A DNA stretch of 64,000 nt from NCBI GenBank assembly GCA_009746045.1, contig RPFO01000102.1, forward strand, positions 814,322-878,321, given 5' to 3'. Position numbers and translations under genes: made by a program. This stretch comes from Mesostigma viride. Its lineage: Eukaryota > Streptophyta > Mesostigmatophyceae > Mesostigmatales > Mesostigmataceae. How positions within the stretch are numbered: position 1 is the stretch's first letter; every line of letters begins with the position of its first letter. Shown here piece by piece: positions 54,372-64,000 of this stretch. A model generated the notes under the pieces. That model saw only the letters and a program-made list of their open reading frames with translations, was not told the DNA's origin and searched no databases.

Positions 54372-55478
54372 GGCTTCAAATGTATCCTAAATGCACCATT
54401 GGCAAACATGGTTTCTGGACATGGTCAATATCATTCATATGTTTGGCAAGCATGATATGATCATGCTTGCCAAAGATGTCGTCTCTTTTCATATTTCACA
54501 CATATATTATCGGCCTCGAGCGGCGTGCCATGCTTCCACGTTTGTTGTCTCTTTTCATATATTGTAAATATGATCAATAAAATTCCAAACATGACCATGT
54601 TGGAGACTTGGAGCATCAAGTGAAGCATCATGATTACTGTTTTCACTATTACGTAACCCATGGTTCATGTTAACATGGCATAATGAGCAATCCTATTGAC
54701 CCCATGACTAATCGTGAAGTTAATAAAGTTACATCGTGGCACGTCACTATAGCATCAAGTTGCATCATTGTGCATAAAGCAGTTTAGCACTGAGTTGGCA
54801 TGCCAACACCAGGTACACTAAATAAATTAAAACCAGAATTGATAAACAACCCAGTATCCAAATACAGTATCCATATATATGCAGGTCGTACTACAGGTAC
54901 AGCCACGGCTGCCACGCGGCTTCTGCAGCGAGCTCTTTCTCCTAGACAATTGCTCTACTGGTCCCTACAGGTCGGTCGACTTGGACCATGATGCGTCAAG
55001 AACCGTTAATTGACCGACTTAAACAAGATGTTTGTCTACATGCAGCTGTCTGCACCTAACTAACGCGAAACCGCGTGCTACCAAATATAGGGGAAATGCA
55101 TGAGTAACACATGTCAACGCACAACCGGTGGAAATCACGCGATACCAACCGCGGCAACAGTGGTGTGAACATAGCGGGCACTGCATGCAAAAAGCACCAG
55201 CAGCGGCATCAGTAGCAAATTGTAGTAGCGGAACAATAGCCACTACATCAATGCAACAACACATCAGCCCAGCAACACAGCAGCAGCATGACCGTAGCAC
55301 AGCAGCAGCACAACTGTAGCTCAGCAGCACGGCCGCAATGCAGCAGTGCATCAACACAGCAGCACGGCAGCAGCACGACAGCAATACATCAGCGGCACGG
55401 CAGCAATGCAGCAACACATCAGCACAACAGCACAACAGCAGCACGGCAGCAATGCAGCAACAGTAGCAGCATGGCAGC

Positions 55479-55511
<33 letters not shown>

Positions 55512-55547
55512 CATGAGCAGCTCAATGACAACAACGCTGCTCGCGCT
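54372..55547. other. Non-coding region with hairpin and CAG-rich repeats
   Basis: 54442-54474 is a hairpin with 14-bp arms (TTTGGCAAGCATGA / TCATGCTTGCCAAA). 55250-55520 is rich in CAG/CAC/CAA triplets, with a pure (CAG)n run at about 55482-55514. The long frames here come from repeat composition. Confidence 0.6.
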
Positions 55548-58500
55548 TCAGCAGTCGTCGTCGTCGTCGTCATCGTCATCGGCAAGGATGAGCGCTCGCT
55601 TCCGACGCCGGGAGGCGCCTGCGTTGTTGTTCTCCGCCACATCGTCGCTGGGTGGAACCATCTCGCGCAATCGAGCCTCGGCCAGGGTGATATCCGGCGC
55701 TTGCAACGCAGGGACGACCACACTGGGGCACCCGCAGATCTGTGCCTCCAGCTCGTGGAGAGGCACGCAAGAAACCGCGTCCTCCTCCCAACGGGCACCC
55801 CAGTACATGCATGGCTACCATGTCGTTTTGCGTGTCGACAACAGCGACACGACCATGGTACCTGCCGTCCCGGCTTTCGGTGCGACCGTCCGCGGATGTC
55901 ACACGCTCCGACGCCCAATGACACACGACTTGCCCTACGTACGAGGTTGCGGCTGCCACTCTTGACCTGCAGCGTTATGCCTTCCCAGGCCATGCCTTCG
56001 CCATGCCGACGATGCCCTTCGAGCATTCAGCATCTTGCCACTTCACGACCGGGTGTTCCGCGTCATAGGGCACCTCCTTCAGCGCCTTTAGGCACTCCTT
56101 GGTGAGCTTTTTGTTCGCACCCAAGGAGACTGCATGGGGCGGCTGACCTCGCTTGCCCACCACTTGTGTCAAGACGAGGTCTGACGCGGTGATGATCACC
56201 GTGTGCGCCGCAGTGGTTGGCGGATGGGGCCATTGCGCAATGTCTGGGTTCCACGGGTGCCACGTGTCACGCAAATGCTTAGCGCGGTATACAAAGAGCT
56301 CAATAGAAGGTTGGCCGCCATCCTCCTTCGCAACCACCTCCTTGATGATGCCAAAGAGGACTGGAGTCCACGTGAGCTTCGAGTTGCAGAGAATACCAGC
56401 TGAAGGGTGCCAGTATAGAACAGCGGAGCCTTTCTCAACGCCTTGCATGCGCTTCAAGTAAGCGACCTTGGCTGTCATGGCCCTGTCTTCTGCCGCCCAT
56501 TCCTGCTGTGTGTGGCCATCATGACGAACTCGGTCTACCAGCGGGGTGACGCGCACCGCCTCTGCGTCGACCAACGCCATGAAGTGCTCTTCTTGCGTCG
56601 GTGGTGGTTCAGGCGCTGCATCGTGCTCACGCAGGGCGGAGATGTCCGCGCGAGATGGCCACGGCAAAGGGCGCCACTCCTCAGGCACCTCCTCAGGGGC
56701 ATGTGGGACTTTTGCGAAAAAGGCCTCGTTTGGCTTGATGGTGTCGGGCGGAAAGTACCACTGCCAGATGCCATGGGGCAACTTCTCGACCCTTGTTTTG
56801 ATCGACTCCAGCTCCTTCCCCAGAAACTCCATGTTCAATGGTGCGAAGGCTGGGGTGTCCTGCAACATCGGAATGCGGTCTGGATCCACAAGTCGGACGC
56901 CAAACAGCGGCCGCCCCTCCGCATCAAACTTGTAAGGCTGTGTCATCGCCTTCCCGCACCGTGGCGCGCCTTCCTGTCGAGTCCCCGCGGGCTGCCACGG
57001 CGTCTTTTGGGACTCCGTGGTCCGGTAGGACAACCAGGTCTCTGCGTTGCCCTGTACCTGGAAGAAGACGGCGTGGTGCACCTTCATTGAGCGACCGCGT
57101 TTTTCAGGCACCGGCTGCCCCGCCCCGCCGCCCGTCGACTGCCCCGCCCCGCCGCCTGTCGACAGCCCCGCCCCGCCGCCCACGCGCGCCGGCAGCGCCG
57201 CTGGCCCCCGCGCGCCGACGGCCCTGCCCCGCCGCCCGTCGACTGCCCCGCCCCGCCGCCCGTCGACAGCCCCGCCCCGCCGCCCACGCGCGCCGGCAGC
57301 GCCGCTGGCCCCCCGCGCGCCGACGGCCCTGCCCCGCCGCCCGTCGACTGCCCCGCCCCGCCGCCCGTCGACAGCCCCGCCCCGCCGCCCACGCGCGCCG
57401 GCAGCGCCGCTAGTGGCCCCCCGCACGCCGACCGCCCTGCCCTGCCGCCCGTCGACTGCCCCGCCCCGCCGCCCGTCGACAGCCCCGCCCCGCCGCCCAC
57501 GCGCGCCGGCAGCGCCGCTGGCCCCCGCACGCCGAGTCGCCGACCGCCCTGCCCCGCCGCCCGTCGACTGCCCCGCCCCGCCGCCCGTCGACAGCCCCGC
57601 CCCGCCGCCCACGCGCGCCGGCAGCGCCGCTGGCCCCCCGCACGCCGACCGCCCTGCCCCGCCGCCCGTCGACTGCCCCGCCCCGCCGCCCGTCGACAGC
57701 CCCGCCCCGCCGCCCACGCGCGCCGGCAGCGCCGCTGGCCCCCGCACGCCGACCGCCCTAGTGCCCCGCCGCCCGTCGACTGCCCCGCCCCGCCGCCCGT
57801 CGACAGCCCCGCCCCGCCGCATGCCAGCTGCGCCGGCCCGCCGCCCGCGCGCGCCGGCTGCGCCACTGGCCCGCCGCCCGTCGACTGCCCCGCCCCACCG
57901 CCCGCCGACTGCCCCGCCCCGCCGCGCACCGGCAGCGCCGCCCCGCTGCCCGCTGACTGCCCCGCCCCGCCGCGTGCCGGCTGCGCCGCAGCTGCCGCCC
58001 CGCCGCGCACCGATGGCGCCGCCCCTCCGTGCGCCGGCTGCGCCTCGCTGCACGCAGGCTGCACGACATCACCACGCACCCTGGTGACCTTGATAACCTG
58101 ATCCTCCAGTACCGGTCATCCAATCTACCGAGCTGCACCAACCGGCAAACGACTCGCGCTGCAACGGAGTGAGAAAGTTCCTGACATCGTAAGCGACCCC
58201 CAATACCTTGACCTCCGTGCCAGCGGGGACGGTCGAGTTGCAGTTCGCAGCTGCACCACCAGGCTGACGGAATGCCTCTTCTATGGCCGCCACCCAGCTC
58301 TCCAAAGTTGGGTACTTGTGCACGAAGCTAGGCCCCCCCGCCACAGCGTGTCTCATGTAGGCCACAAGCACGCCGAATTTCTGATCTGGGTCGGCGTGCG
58401 TGTGGCCCACGAGCATGCGGTGCATTTCGACGACGTCGAAGAAGCCAACGTGTACGAGCCACCATGCAAACAGTAAGACGGTGTGATTCCGGTTTTCACT

Positions 58501-59936
58501 CCCACCGTCCAGTTGCAGGCACAAACACCTGGGCATGTGCGGCAGCCCCGCCCTCCTCCATGGCTGGTCCCTCATCAACTGCGCCAGGATGTGCATCAGC
58601 ATCGTGACGGTGACACTGCCGGAGAGGTTGTCGGTCATGAGGACCCATGCGAGAACGATGAACCACATCGCCTTGTACCCATGGACGGCCGCACAGAAGA
58701 GCGAGAACGGCATCATGCCACCTGCATAGCTGCCCCATGAGTCGGGCCCCCCCACCAGCTTCGGCCAGTATGTCTTGGCGTGATCCAGCTTGTCGAGGTT
58801 GATCGACAAAATGGCCGTCAACATAGCGGCCACCATCGCGCAGGCAAGCTCGCGCCTCAACCAATAGTTCTGGCGGGTAAACCAGGCCAGAGCGACATGC
58901 TGCTTGATTTGGTTGTCGACGTACTTCCGTTGTGCCTCAGTTGTTCAAAGCACCGCGGCGCCGCATGCGCAGTTCCACGCAGTCCGCGCAGTGACCGGTG
59001 CTCTTGTTGTGCGGGCATACCACCACCTTCGGGCTCCTCTGCCCTGGGAAGTAGTCGTCTTTGCAGTAGGTGCGCCAGATGCGGTAGAATGCGTTGTAGC
59101 CTAGCACCTTGGCCCCTTCCCCCGCTTCTGCCACCACGTCTTCAACGTACATGGCGTGCATCTCCTTGATGGACATGACGTCCATGAAGACAACGCCAGC
59201 ATGAGTCGGGTCATGGTCTGCGATCTGCTGCACCAACTCGTGCATCCACATTGCTGCGTGTTCGCCAACCTCCGAACGCCCCCGAGCATCACGCTCAGGT
59301 GGTGCGTGCTCCAGACCAACACCGAAAGTCGCTAGGGATGCACGGTCAGGAAATACTCCTTCGCCGACACGACCGACGCCACCAGACTGTTCCAAGTCGC
59401 CCGGGTAACGCCGGCCATCTTCCGGATGGCAGATGCACAACCGGTGACGGCCATGCGGTGTACATGCACCCCGCAATCACCACGTCCACGTGTAAAGGGC
59501 CGGTAATGATGTACTTCTTGTAACGGCCACCGTCGGCAGGGGATTCTACCTCGATGTTGCCCACGCCGGCCGACCGGATCACGTCGCAAAGGGAGGCCAT
59601 GCGCTGCTGGTCCGTTTGGTTGTACAGGAACTCTCGAAAGGCAGTCCACGACCTGGTATCGGTAAGTAAGGTGCCCACCTTCTCGAGGCAATGCTCCCCA
59701 CAAGTCGGACCGCACTTCCTGGCCTTGGCGATGTCCTTGTCAACGGACTTCAATTTGGAGGCGAGAAGCCGGGCGCCATCTTTCTTCCCACTGCGCTTCG
59801 CTCGAGAGGAAGACGTGCCGGGCCCCATTTCCGTGTGAAGCAGGTCGTCGTCAGAGCCGTCAGAATCCACGCCCCAACTAGCTTCAGAACTCGCATCCGA
59901 ATCCACCAGGTCTGGCACATCCCATTCTTCATCCAT
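55548..59936 (-). pseudogene. Decayed DDE-type transposon gene (DUF7869-like)
   Basis: One long coding region broken by several phase changes. It starts with the ATG at 59936 (MDEEWDVPDLVDSD, acidic), a Cys cluster (RKCGPTCGEHC) and a conserved TGCASAIRKMAGVTRATW. CPHNKSTGHCADCVELR comes next. The catalytic-type part (58069-58940) has DKLDHAKTYWPKL, LCLQLDGGSENRN and EMHRMLVGHTHADPDQKFG, the pattern of transposase-like DUF7869 proteins. After a minisatellite come MKVHHAVFFQVQ and ETWLSYRTTESQKTPW. The C-terminus (55548-55808) has a basic SRRRKRA patch and an Asp run. Phase changes lie near 59475, 59345, 58945 and 55800, with a stop at 58069. No terminal repeats were identified. Confidence 0.6.
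57117..58050. repeat. GC-rich minisatellite (about 8 units of 102-111 bp) inside the DDE gene
   Basis: Units of the type CCCGTCGACTGCCCCGCCCC, GTCGACAGCCCC, CACGCGCGCCGGCAGCGCCG recur. GTCGACTG marks lie near 57133, 57237, 57343, 57450, 57561, 57668, 57774 and 57883. The tract lacks stops in most frames, which creates long Pro/Ala- or Gly-rich frames on both strands. Confidence 0.9.
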
Positions 59937-60009
59937 GTTAATTAATAGGAAATCTACTGTATTACACCAGTGTTTCTAGTAAGGGTTTTTGCTCGCGTCA
60001 GCCTGGCTG

Positions 60010-60112
60010 ACTTGCCGCCGTTGGCGGCGCGTCGGACGGCTGACTCGCCGCCGTTGGCGGCGCGTCGGACGGCTGACTCGCCGCCGTTGGCGGCGCGTCA
60101 GACAGCTGACTC
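60010..60112. repeat. 33-bp tandem repeat, three units
   Basis: GCCGCCGTTGGCGGC (itself a near-palindrome) plus GCGTCGGACGGCTGACTC is repeated three times, about 75-175 bases upstream of the DDE gene's ATG. 59937-60009 and 60113-60739 show no gene. Confidence 0.9.
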
Positions 60113-60739
60113 GTTGCCAACGGCGGCAAGTTAGCCAATGGAAGCTCAAGTGGGGAATCCGAAAGGGGTTCTCTTGCTACAGGGCCGAACGACCCCTGAG
60201 ATAAGGTTCGGGGCACATGTCTAGCTTTGGAGTCAGTCTGACTTGTAAAAGCGCAGCGAGAAATGGGTTCGATCCATGATACAAAATTCAGAATAACATG
60301 ACAGGTCTACTTCAACTGTTTTTCTGAATTTACTGTTACACTTAATTAGGATGGCATCCACAATGCCACAGCCCAGTACGACACACACCCACATCAAAAT
60401 TATTATTTATCAAACTTAAAATGAAAGACTTTAATGATGAGCTCGTGATTACTAGTGATGTCCCAGCTAGTGGCATGGCAAAACGATCATTCTCCTCGTA
60501 TAACAAGCTACAAAAATAGCTAGGAAACTGGCAATAACACAACGTAGGTCTAGGAAGTCTTGGGCCTTAACCCTTGCACTTCACTTGAACTTCTTTTTCC
60601 TAGCTGGGGAGCTGGGAATAAAACAACCTACGTCTAGGAAAGCATGGGCCTTGGGCCTCACTTGAACATTTTTCCCCTAAGCGCCTAGGGATAACTGGGA
60701 ATAACACAACCTAGTTGTTAAGGATGGCTTGGGCCACAA

Positions 60740-61318
60740 CTAAAGCACCAAGCGGTCATCATCATCACTTGGAATTGTTTCTTCTAGCTCTAGGCTGCCT
60801 GTCGGCCCAGCGTTGATTGCTAGATTGTTCTTTGCCCCTGTATAGCGGTTGCTTGTCTTGCCATGCAAACGGCGTTTCACATCCCCCGCACGCCACAGCT
60901 GGTATGCGCGCACGTATCCGCCCCGCTTCCCAAACTCAGCCAGGGGCAGGGCATTCACGTGCGTCCGCATGGCAGCGTCCAAATGCTCTTTTTTGAGCAA
61001 GTTTCGTCGCTTGTTCTTTATGTTATTCATCGCTGAGAATACCCTCTCGTTGGGCACAGAGCCCACCGGCAGGGACAGGTATATCCGCACCAGCGTCAGC
61101 CATGCCGGCATGAGGTTGATCAATGCCGTGCTCCGCACCTTCTTGGCCCACTCCATCCGCCATGGCGCGTAGATGGTGCGACCCTCCTCATCCATCCCTG
61201 CCGTTGGCCATGCCTTCATGACCCGTTTGAAGTCCGGGTACTGCGCCATCAAGTCTTCCTTGCGCACCAGTGGCTCCACCACGAATGGCTGAGTCCCCCT
61301 CAGGCGGCGTGCGTGCAC
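60740..61318 (-). pseudogene. hAT transposase C-terminal dimerisation domain (frame-shifted)
   Basis: Continues the hAT frame after a one-base shift near 61310. It has LTLVRIYLSLPVGSVPNERV followed by FSAMNNIKNKRRNLLKKEHL, the hAT C-terminal dimerisation motif (LP.SS..ERxFS..... K.RN.L). It ends at 60740 with an acidic tail. Together with 61300-63651 it gives a near-complete transposase. Confidence 0.85.
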
Positions 61319-63651
61319 GTCTGCTTCTCGCAGTACAGCTGCACGATTGGGTTGATGGTGTCAGCCAGCTCGCTGGTAGGTTTGGGATCCTCCCACCACT
61401 CAGGGTGGAGCACCTCGAAAGCCTGCATCATGTCCACTGCTGGAAAGCGCTCATCAAACGAGGTGAGCACGGTGTCCGCCACGGCTGCCAGCTTCTGCTT
61501 GACCCCAGCGACCTGGTGCTTGAGCTTGGCGGTGTCCGGTTGCGTGGCCAGGCGCACTTGCTTGCGGGAGCGCGTGACTCTTGCCGCGTTCACCCGCTCA
61601 GCCGTTGGTCGGCCCCGCGTGTTGAAGGAAACCTCGTAGCCCACCTCCTTCCCCATGTCTACCAGCTTGACCGTCCCATCCTCCATCTCTTGAAACCTCA
61701 CCCTTGTCGCCACAGGTCGCTCTGGTTGTGGCGTGGCCCCATGCAACACCAGCGCATCCTCCCCGGGCCGCTCCGCGTCCCCCCCCCCTCCATCCTCGCT
61801 GCCCTCGCAGTCAGTGCCCTGCAGCAGAGCCTGGAAGGCAGCACCGCAAGTCGCGCCATCCCCCACGTACAACTCCTCGATCGTGCGCGTGGTCTTCTCC
61901 AGCAGCTGGCCCACGTCAGCATAATGGCTGTCCTCCCGCTGAAACGACAGTGAGAGGATGTCCATCTGCTGGAACATGGCCAGCAGGCCGTGCGCGGCAA
62001 GCACGATCTCCGCTGAGGTCAGCCGGTCGTAGATGTTCTCCGCCTTCTGCTTGTCCTCCGGCTTGGTGGCGGTCTCCATCCGCTCCACGTAGAACGCCAG
62101 CAGCGCGTCATACTCCTCGATGACACGCTCTAGAGCCCCACAAATAGACACCCACCGCACATCGTGCATGGCTTTGATTTGCAGCGACTTGCAATGCCCG
62201 CGCACCAGCTGCTGCAGTTGGAACGCGCCGGTGCGCACGGTGCTCTTGCGAATGTCGGCAGCCACGTCGGCGAGCAGCAGCTGCAAACGTTCCACGATGT
62301 CGTGCTCCAGCGTGGTCTTGTACACCAAGCTATTGCGATGCGCGGGGCACCACGAGGGCAGCGCAAACGGCGCGAACCACTCGCGGCAGAGGGTGATCGC
62401 GCCCTTGTCTTCCCCTTGCATGACGTTGGCGCCGTCGGCTGCAATGGCGGTCATCTTCCTCGCCAGGGTCTTCAGATCAAAGCCCCCCGTGGTGGTAAGG
62501 CACTGAAGGATGCCCTTGGCGACGTTCTCAGCAGTGGCGACCCCGTTTGGGAGCTCGTGCAGCTCGAGGAACTTGGTGGTGCGGAAGCCGTCCTCGAGCG
62601 GGTAGACCATGATGCACTCCTGCTCCTTCTTGCTCAGGTCGCTGCTGTCATCCACGCTGATGCCGAAGAAGGGTGTGCCATGCAGCACTTCACGCAGGTC
62701 CTCCTTCTGGACCTCGTTGATGCATTCAGCGAATACCCAACCTGCGTCGTCATTCTCGTACTTCTCAGGCAAGGGGAGGCTGGCTGTGCTGCCGTCGCGG
62801 CGGCTGATGTATTTTACAGCCTCCATGGTTTGTTCGAAGCTCAGCATTGGCCGCGCGTTGAGGAGCGTGGAGTACGCGAGAGTGAAAGCATTTGTCATGC
62901 ACTCATGCTCGCGCTCGGTGCTGCCCTGTGCTGCAGCACGAAAGGCCTTTCCAGCTGTCCCGAAGAGTCGTGTGCTCAGGGTGAGGTCCTTGACTGGCTG
63001 GCCCTGTGCGACTTGCTTGTCGAGCTTCCTTTGGTATGTCGTGTGCCCTGTTGACAGCTCGTGCATCGCCATTCGCTGTTTCTTGCACGCCAAAAGGTAA
63101 GGTGATCCACTGCCATTGGAACAGACGGTGCACTCGATTTGCCACTTTCCACCTTGTGTTATCGGCGGCACCTTCTTCGCCCAGGAAAACTTGTCATCCT
63201 CCCACCATTCGTCCCTGGGTTCACGCTTTCCATCATACGTGCGTCCCCGTTGCTTCTTTTTCTGCTTCCTCAGCTGCTCCTTGGCTGCTTCGTCGTCACT
63301 GCTGACATCGATAGGGTTGCCCTGCCCGCTGCCAGAGTCCGCAGAACCCAATGCATCACCATCTTTCCCAGAATCTGGCTCGTCCAATAATGTTTCCTTC
63401 TCGGACGACCGGCCTGGGGGCTCACCAGCATTGCCGGACTGAGCCGATGCTGCTGCTACACCACTGGCAGCACTGCTATCATTTCCCCTTTTCCTCTTGC
63501 TGCGGTTCAGCTCGTTTGCTGCCTGGCCTACGCCAACAATGGCACGCGGACTAGGCGCAGGCGCTTTGGCCATGTCGGCGGCCTGTTTCGGCATAAAAAA
63601 AGCTGCGATCCCCCCAGATTTAATTTTCCCCAGTATTCCTTCCGGCGCCAT
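61300..63651 (-). CDS. hAT-superfamily transposase, main part
   Basis: The first in-frame ATG is at 63651 (MAPEGILGKIKSGGI). After a charged, low-complexity N-terminus comes a BED/TTF-like finger (WQIECTVCSNGSGSP ... MHELSTGH). The RNase H-like catalytic region follows, with FFGISVDDSSDLSKKEQECI (first acidic residue) and MTAIAADGANVMQGEDKGAI (second). LPSWCPAHRNSLVYKTTLEH and the HDVRWVSICGALERVIEEY box complete it. It cuts and pastes hAT elements with 8-bp duplications. The frame ends at 61300 and the dimerisation domain follows in another phase. Terminal inverted repeats were not found by eye, so whether it could mobilise the hAT derivative at 28646-30225 is unknown. Confidence 0.88.
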   Translation of the reverse strand: MAPEGILGKIKSGGIAAFFMPKQAADMAKAPAPSPRAIVGVGQAANELNRSKRKRGNDSSAASGVAAASAQSGNAGEPPGRSSEKETLLDEPDSGKDGDALGSADSGSGQGNPIDVSSDDEAAKEQLRKQKKKQRGRTYDGKREPRDEWWEDDKFSWAKKVPPITQGGKWQIECTVCSNGSGSPYLLACKKQRMAMHELSTGHTTYQRKLDKQVAQGQPVKDLTLSTRLFGTAGKAFRAAAQGSTEREHECMTNAFTLAYSTLLNARPMLSFEQTMEAVKYISRRDGSTASLPLPEKYENDDAGWVFAECINEVQKEDLREVLHGTPFFGISVDDSSDLSKKEQECIMVYPLEDGFRTTKFLELHELPNGVATAENVAKGILQCLTTTGGFDLKTLARKMTAIAADGANVMQGEDKGAITLCREWFAPFALPSWCPAHRNSLVYKTTLEHDIVERLQLLLADVAADIRKSTVRTGAFQLQQLVRGHCKSLQIKAMHDVRWVSICGALERVIEEYDALLAFYVERMETATKPEDKQKAENIYDRLTSAEIVLAAHGLLAMFQQMDILSLSFQREDSHYADVGQLLEKTTRTIEELYVGDGATCGAAFQALLQGTDCEGSEDGGGGDAERPGEDALVLHGATPQPERPVATRVRFQEMEDGTVKLVDMGKEVGYEVSFNTRGRPTAERVNAARVTRSRKQVRLATQPDTAKLKHQVAGVKQKLAAVADTVLTSFDERFPAVDMMQAFEVLHPEWWEDPKPTSELADTINPIVQLYCEKQTCTHAA

Positions 63652-64000
63652 CCCTTCACCCAAAAACTTCCACCCCCCAGGTCGCTAAGACGCTAACTTT
63701 TCTAGTTGACTATCAGACTAAGCCATGAACGTTGTTAAATGTTTATACAATATATCTGACCCGGCCCAAAATTTCACCTACGCATCTAGTAATGAATGGA
63801 TCCAACAAATCTAAAGCGTTAATAAACACACCTGGAATCCGATTCAAAGCAATGTACAAGGAAAGGATGTTCGTCTAAATCAGGCAACCTCGCAAAGCTG
63901 CGTCAATCGGCTCATCAATCATATTCCGGACTGAGGATCGACCATTGCCAGTCGTCCTCGGCTAGGTATTGTGCAACCACTTTGCATTCGTCTCGAACAG
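63652..64000. other. 5' flank of the hAT gene
   Basis: No gene, terminal repeat or other feature is recognised. Confidence 0.4.

Noticed and set aside
57047-58087. Long plus-strand Pro/Ala/Arg-rich frame of 346 codons
   Set aside because: It is produced by the GC-rich minisatellite, which lacks stops in most frames. The coding frame is on the minus strand.

Overview
The window is nuclear DNA of a repeat-rich eukaryote, most likely a green alga or another member of the green lineage. The evidence is an intact beta-tubulin very close to the green-algal type, a five-exon ankyrin/STI1 protein of the plant AKR2 type, a TBL/PC-esterase-type protein, and GT-AG introns. The exact group cannot be told from sequence alone. 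Only four loci look like host genes: beta-tubulin (22208-23545, minus), the AKR2-like gene (39839-46348, plus, spliced), a PC-esterase gene (47980-49233, minus) and a two-exon coiled-coil protein (50388-51895, plus). Almost everything else is mobile DNA in various states of decay.

Layout. 499-6977 (minus): a Copia-like retrotransposon with an unusual order, gag-integrase-protease-RT-RNase H. 7480-9190 and 17449-18680: two diverged copies of an unrecognised locus; the first is interrupted by a 555-bp fold-back element (8338-8892). 9904-17448 (plus): a Gypsy chromovirus with a chromodomain and one recognisable LTR. 18683-20123: a terminal-inverted-repeat element holding an L1-ORF1-like fragment. 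20217-21921: an inverted-repeat MITE next to a Penelope-like RT fragment. 24092-35450: a Helitron system with an RPA-like gene on plus and a Rep/helicase gene on minus. I reconstruct the Rep/helicase gene as four exons; a 1,580-bp hAT derivative with a perfect 8-bp target duplication splits its helicase domain. 36278-38848: a tandem pair of LTR-like units. 47145-47970: nested retroposon ends lying directly after the stop codon of the PC-esterase gene. 52962-54371: a 5'-truncated LINE. 55548-59936: a decayed DDE-type transposon gene (DUF7869-like) carrying a GC-rich minisatellite. 60740-63651: a hAT transposase in two frames.

The loci do not form a pathway. The most notable signals are the protease placed after integrase in the Copia element; a set of 16-30-bp retroposon micro-insertions, each flanked by an 11-16-bp duplication; the intact spliced Helitron gene with a C-terminal RING-like finger and a clean hAT insertion; the perfect fold-back element with a possible empty site in its paralogue; and an AKR2-like protein with a transit-peptide-like N-terminus. 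Many transposon ORFs are broken only by single frameshifts, so either decay or assembly indels could explain them.
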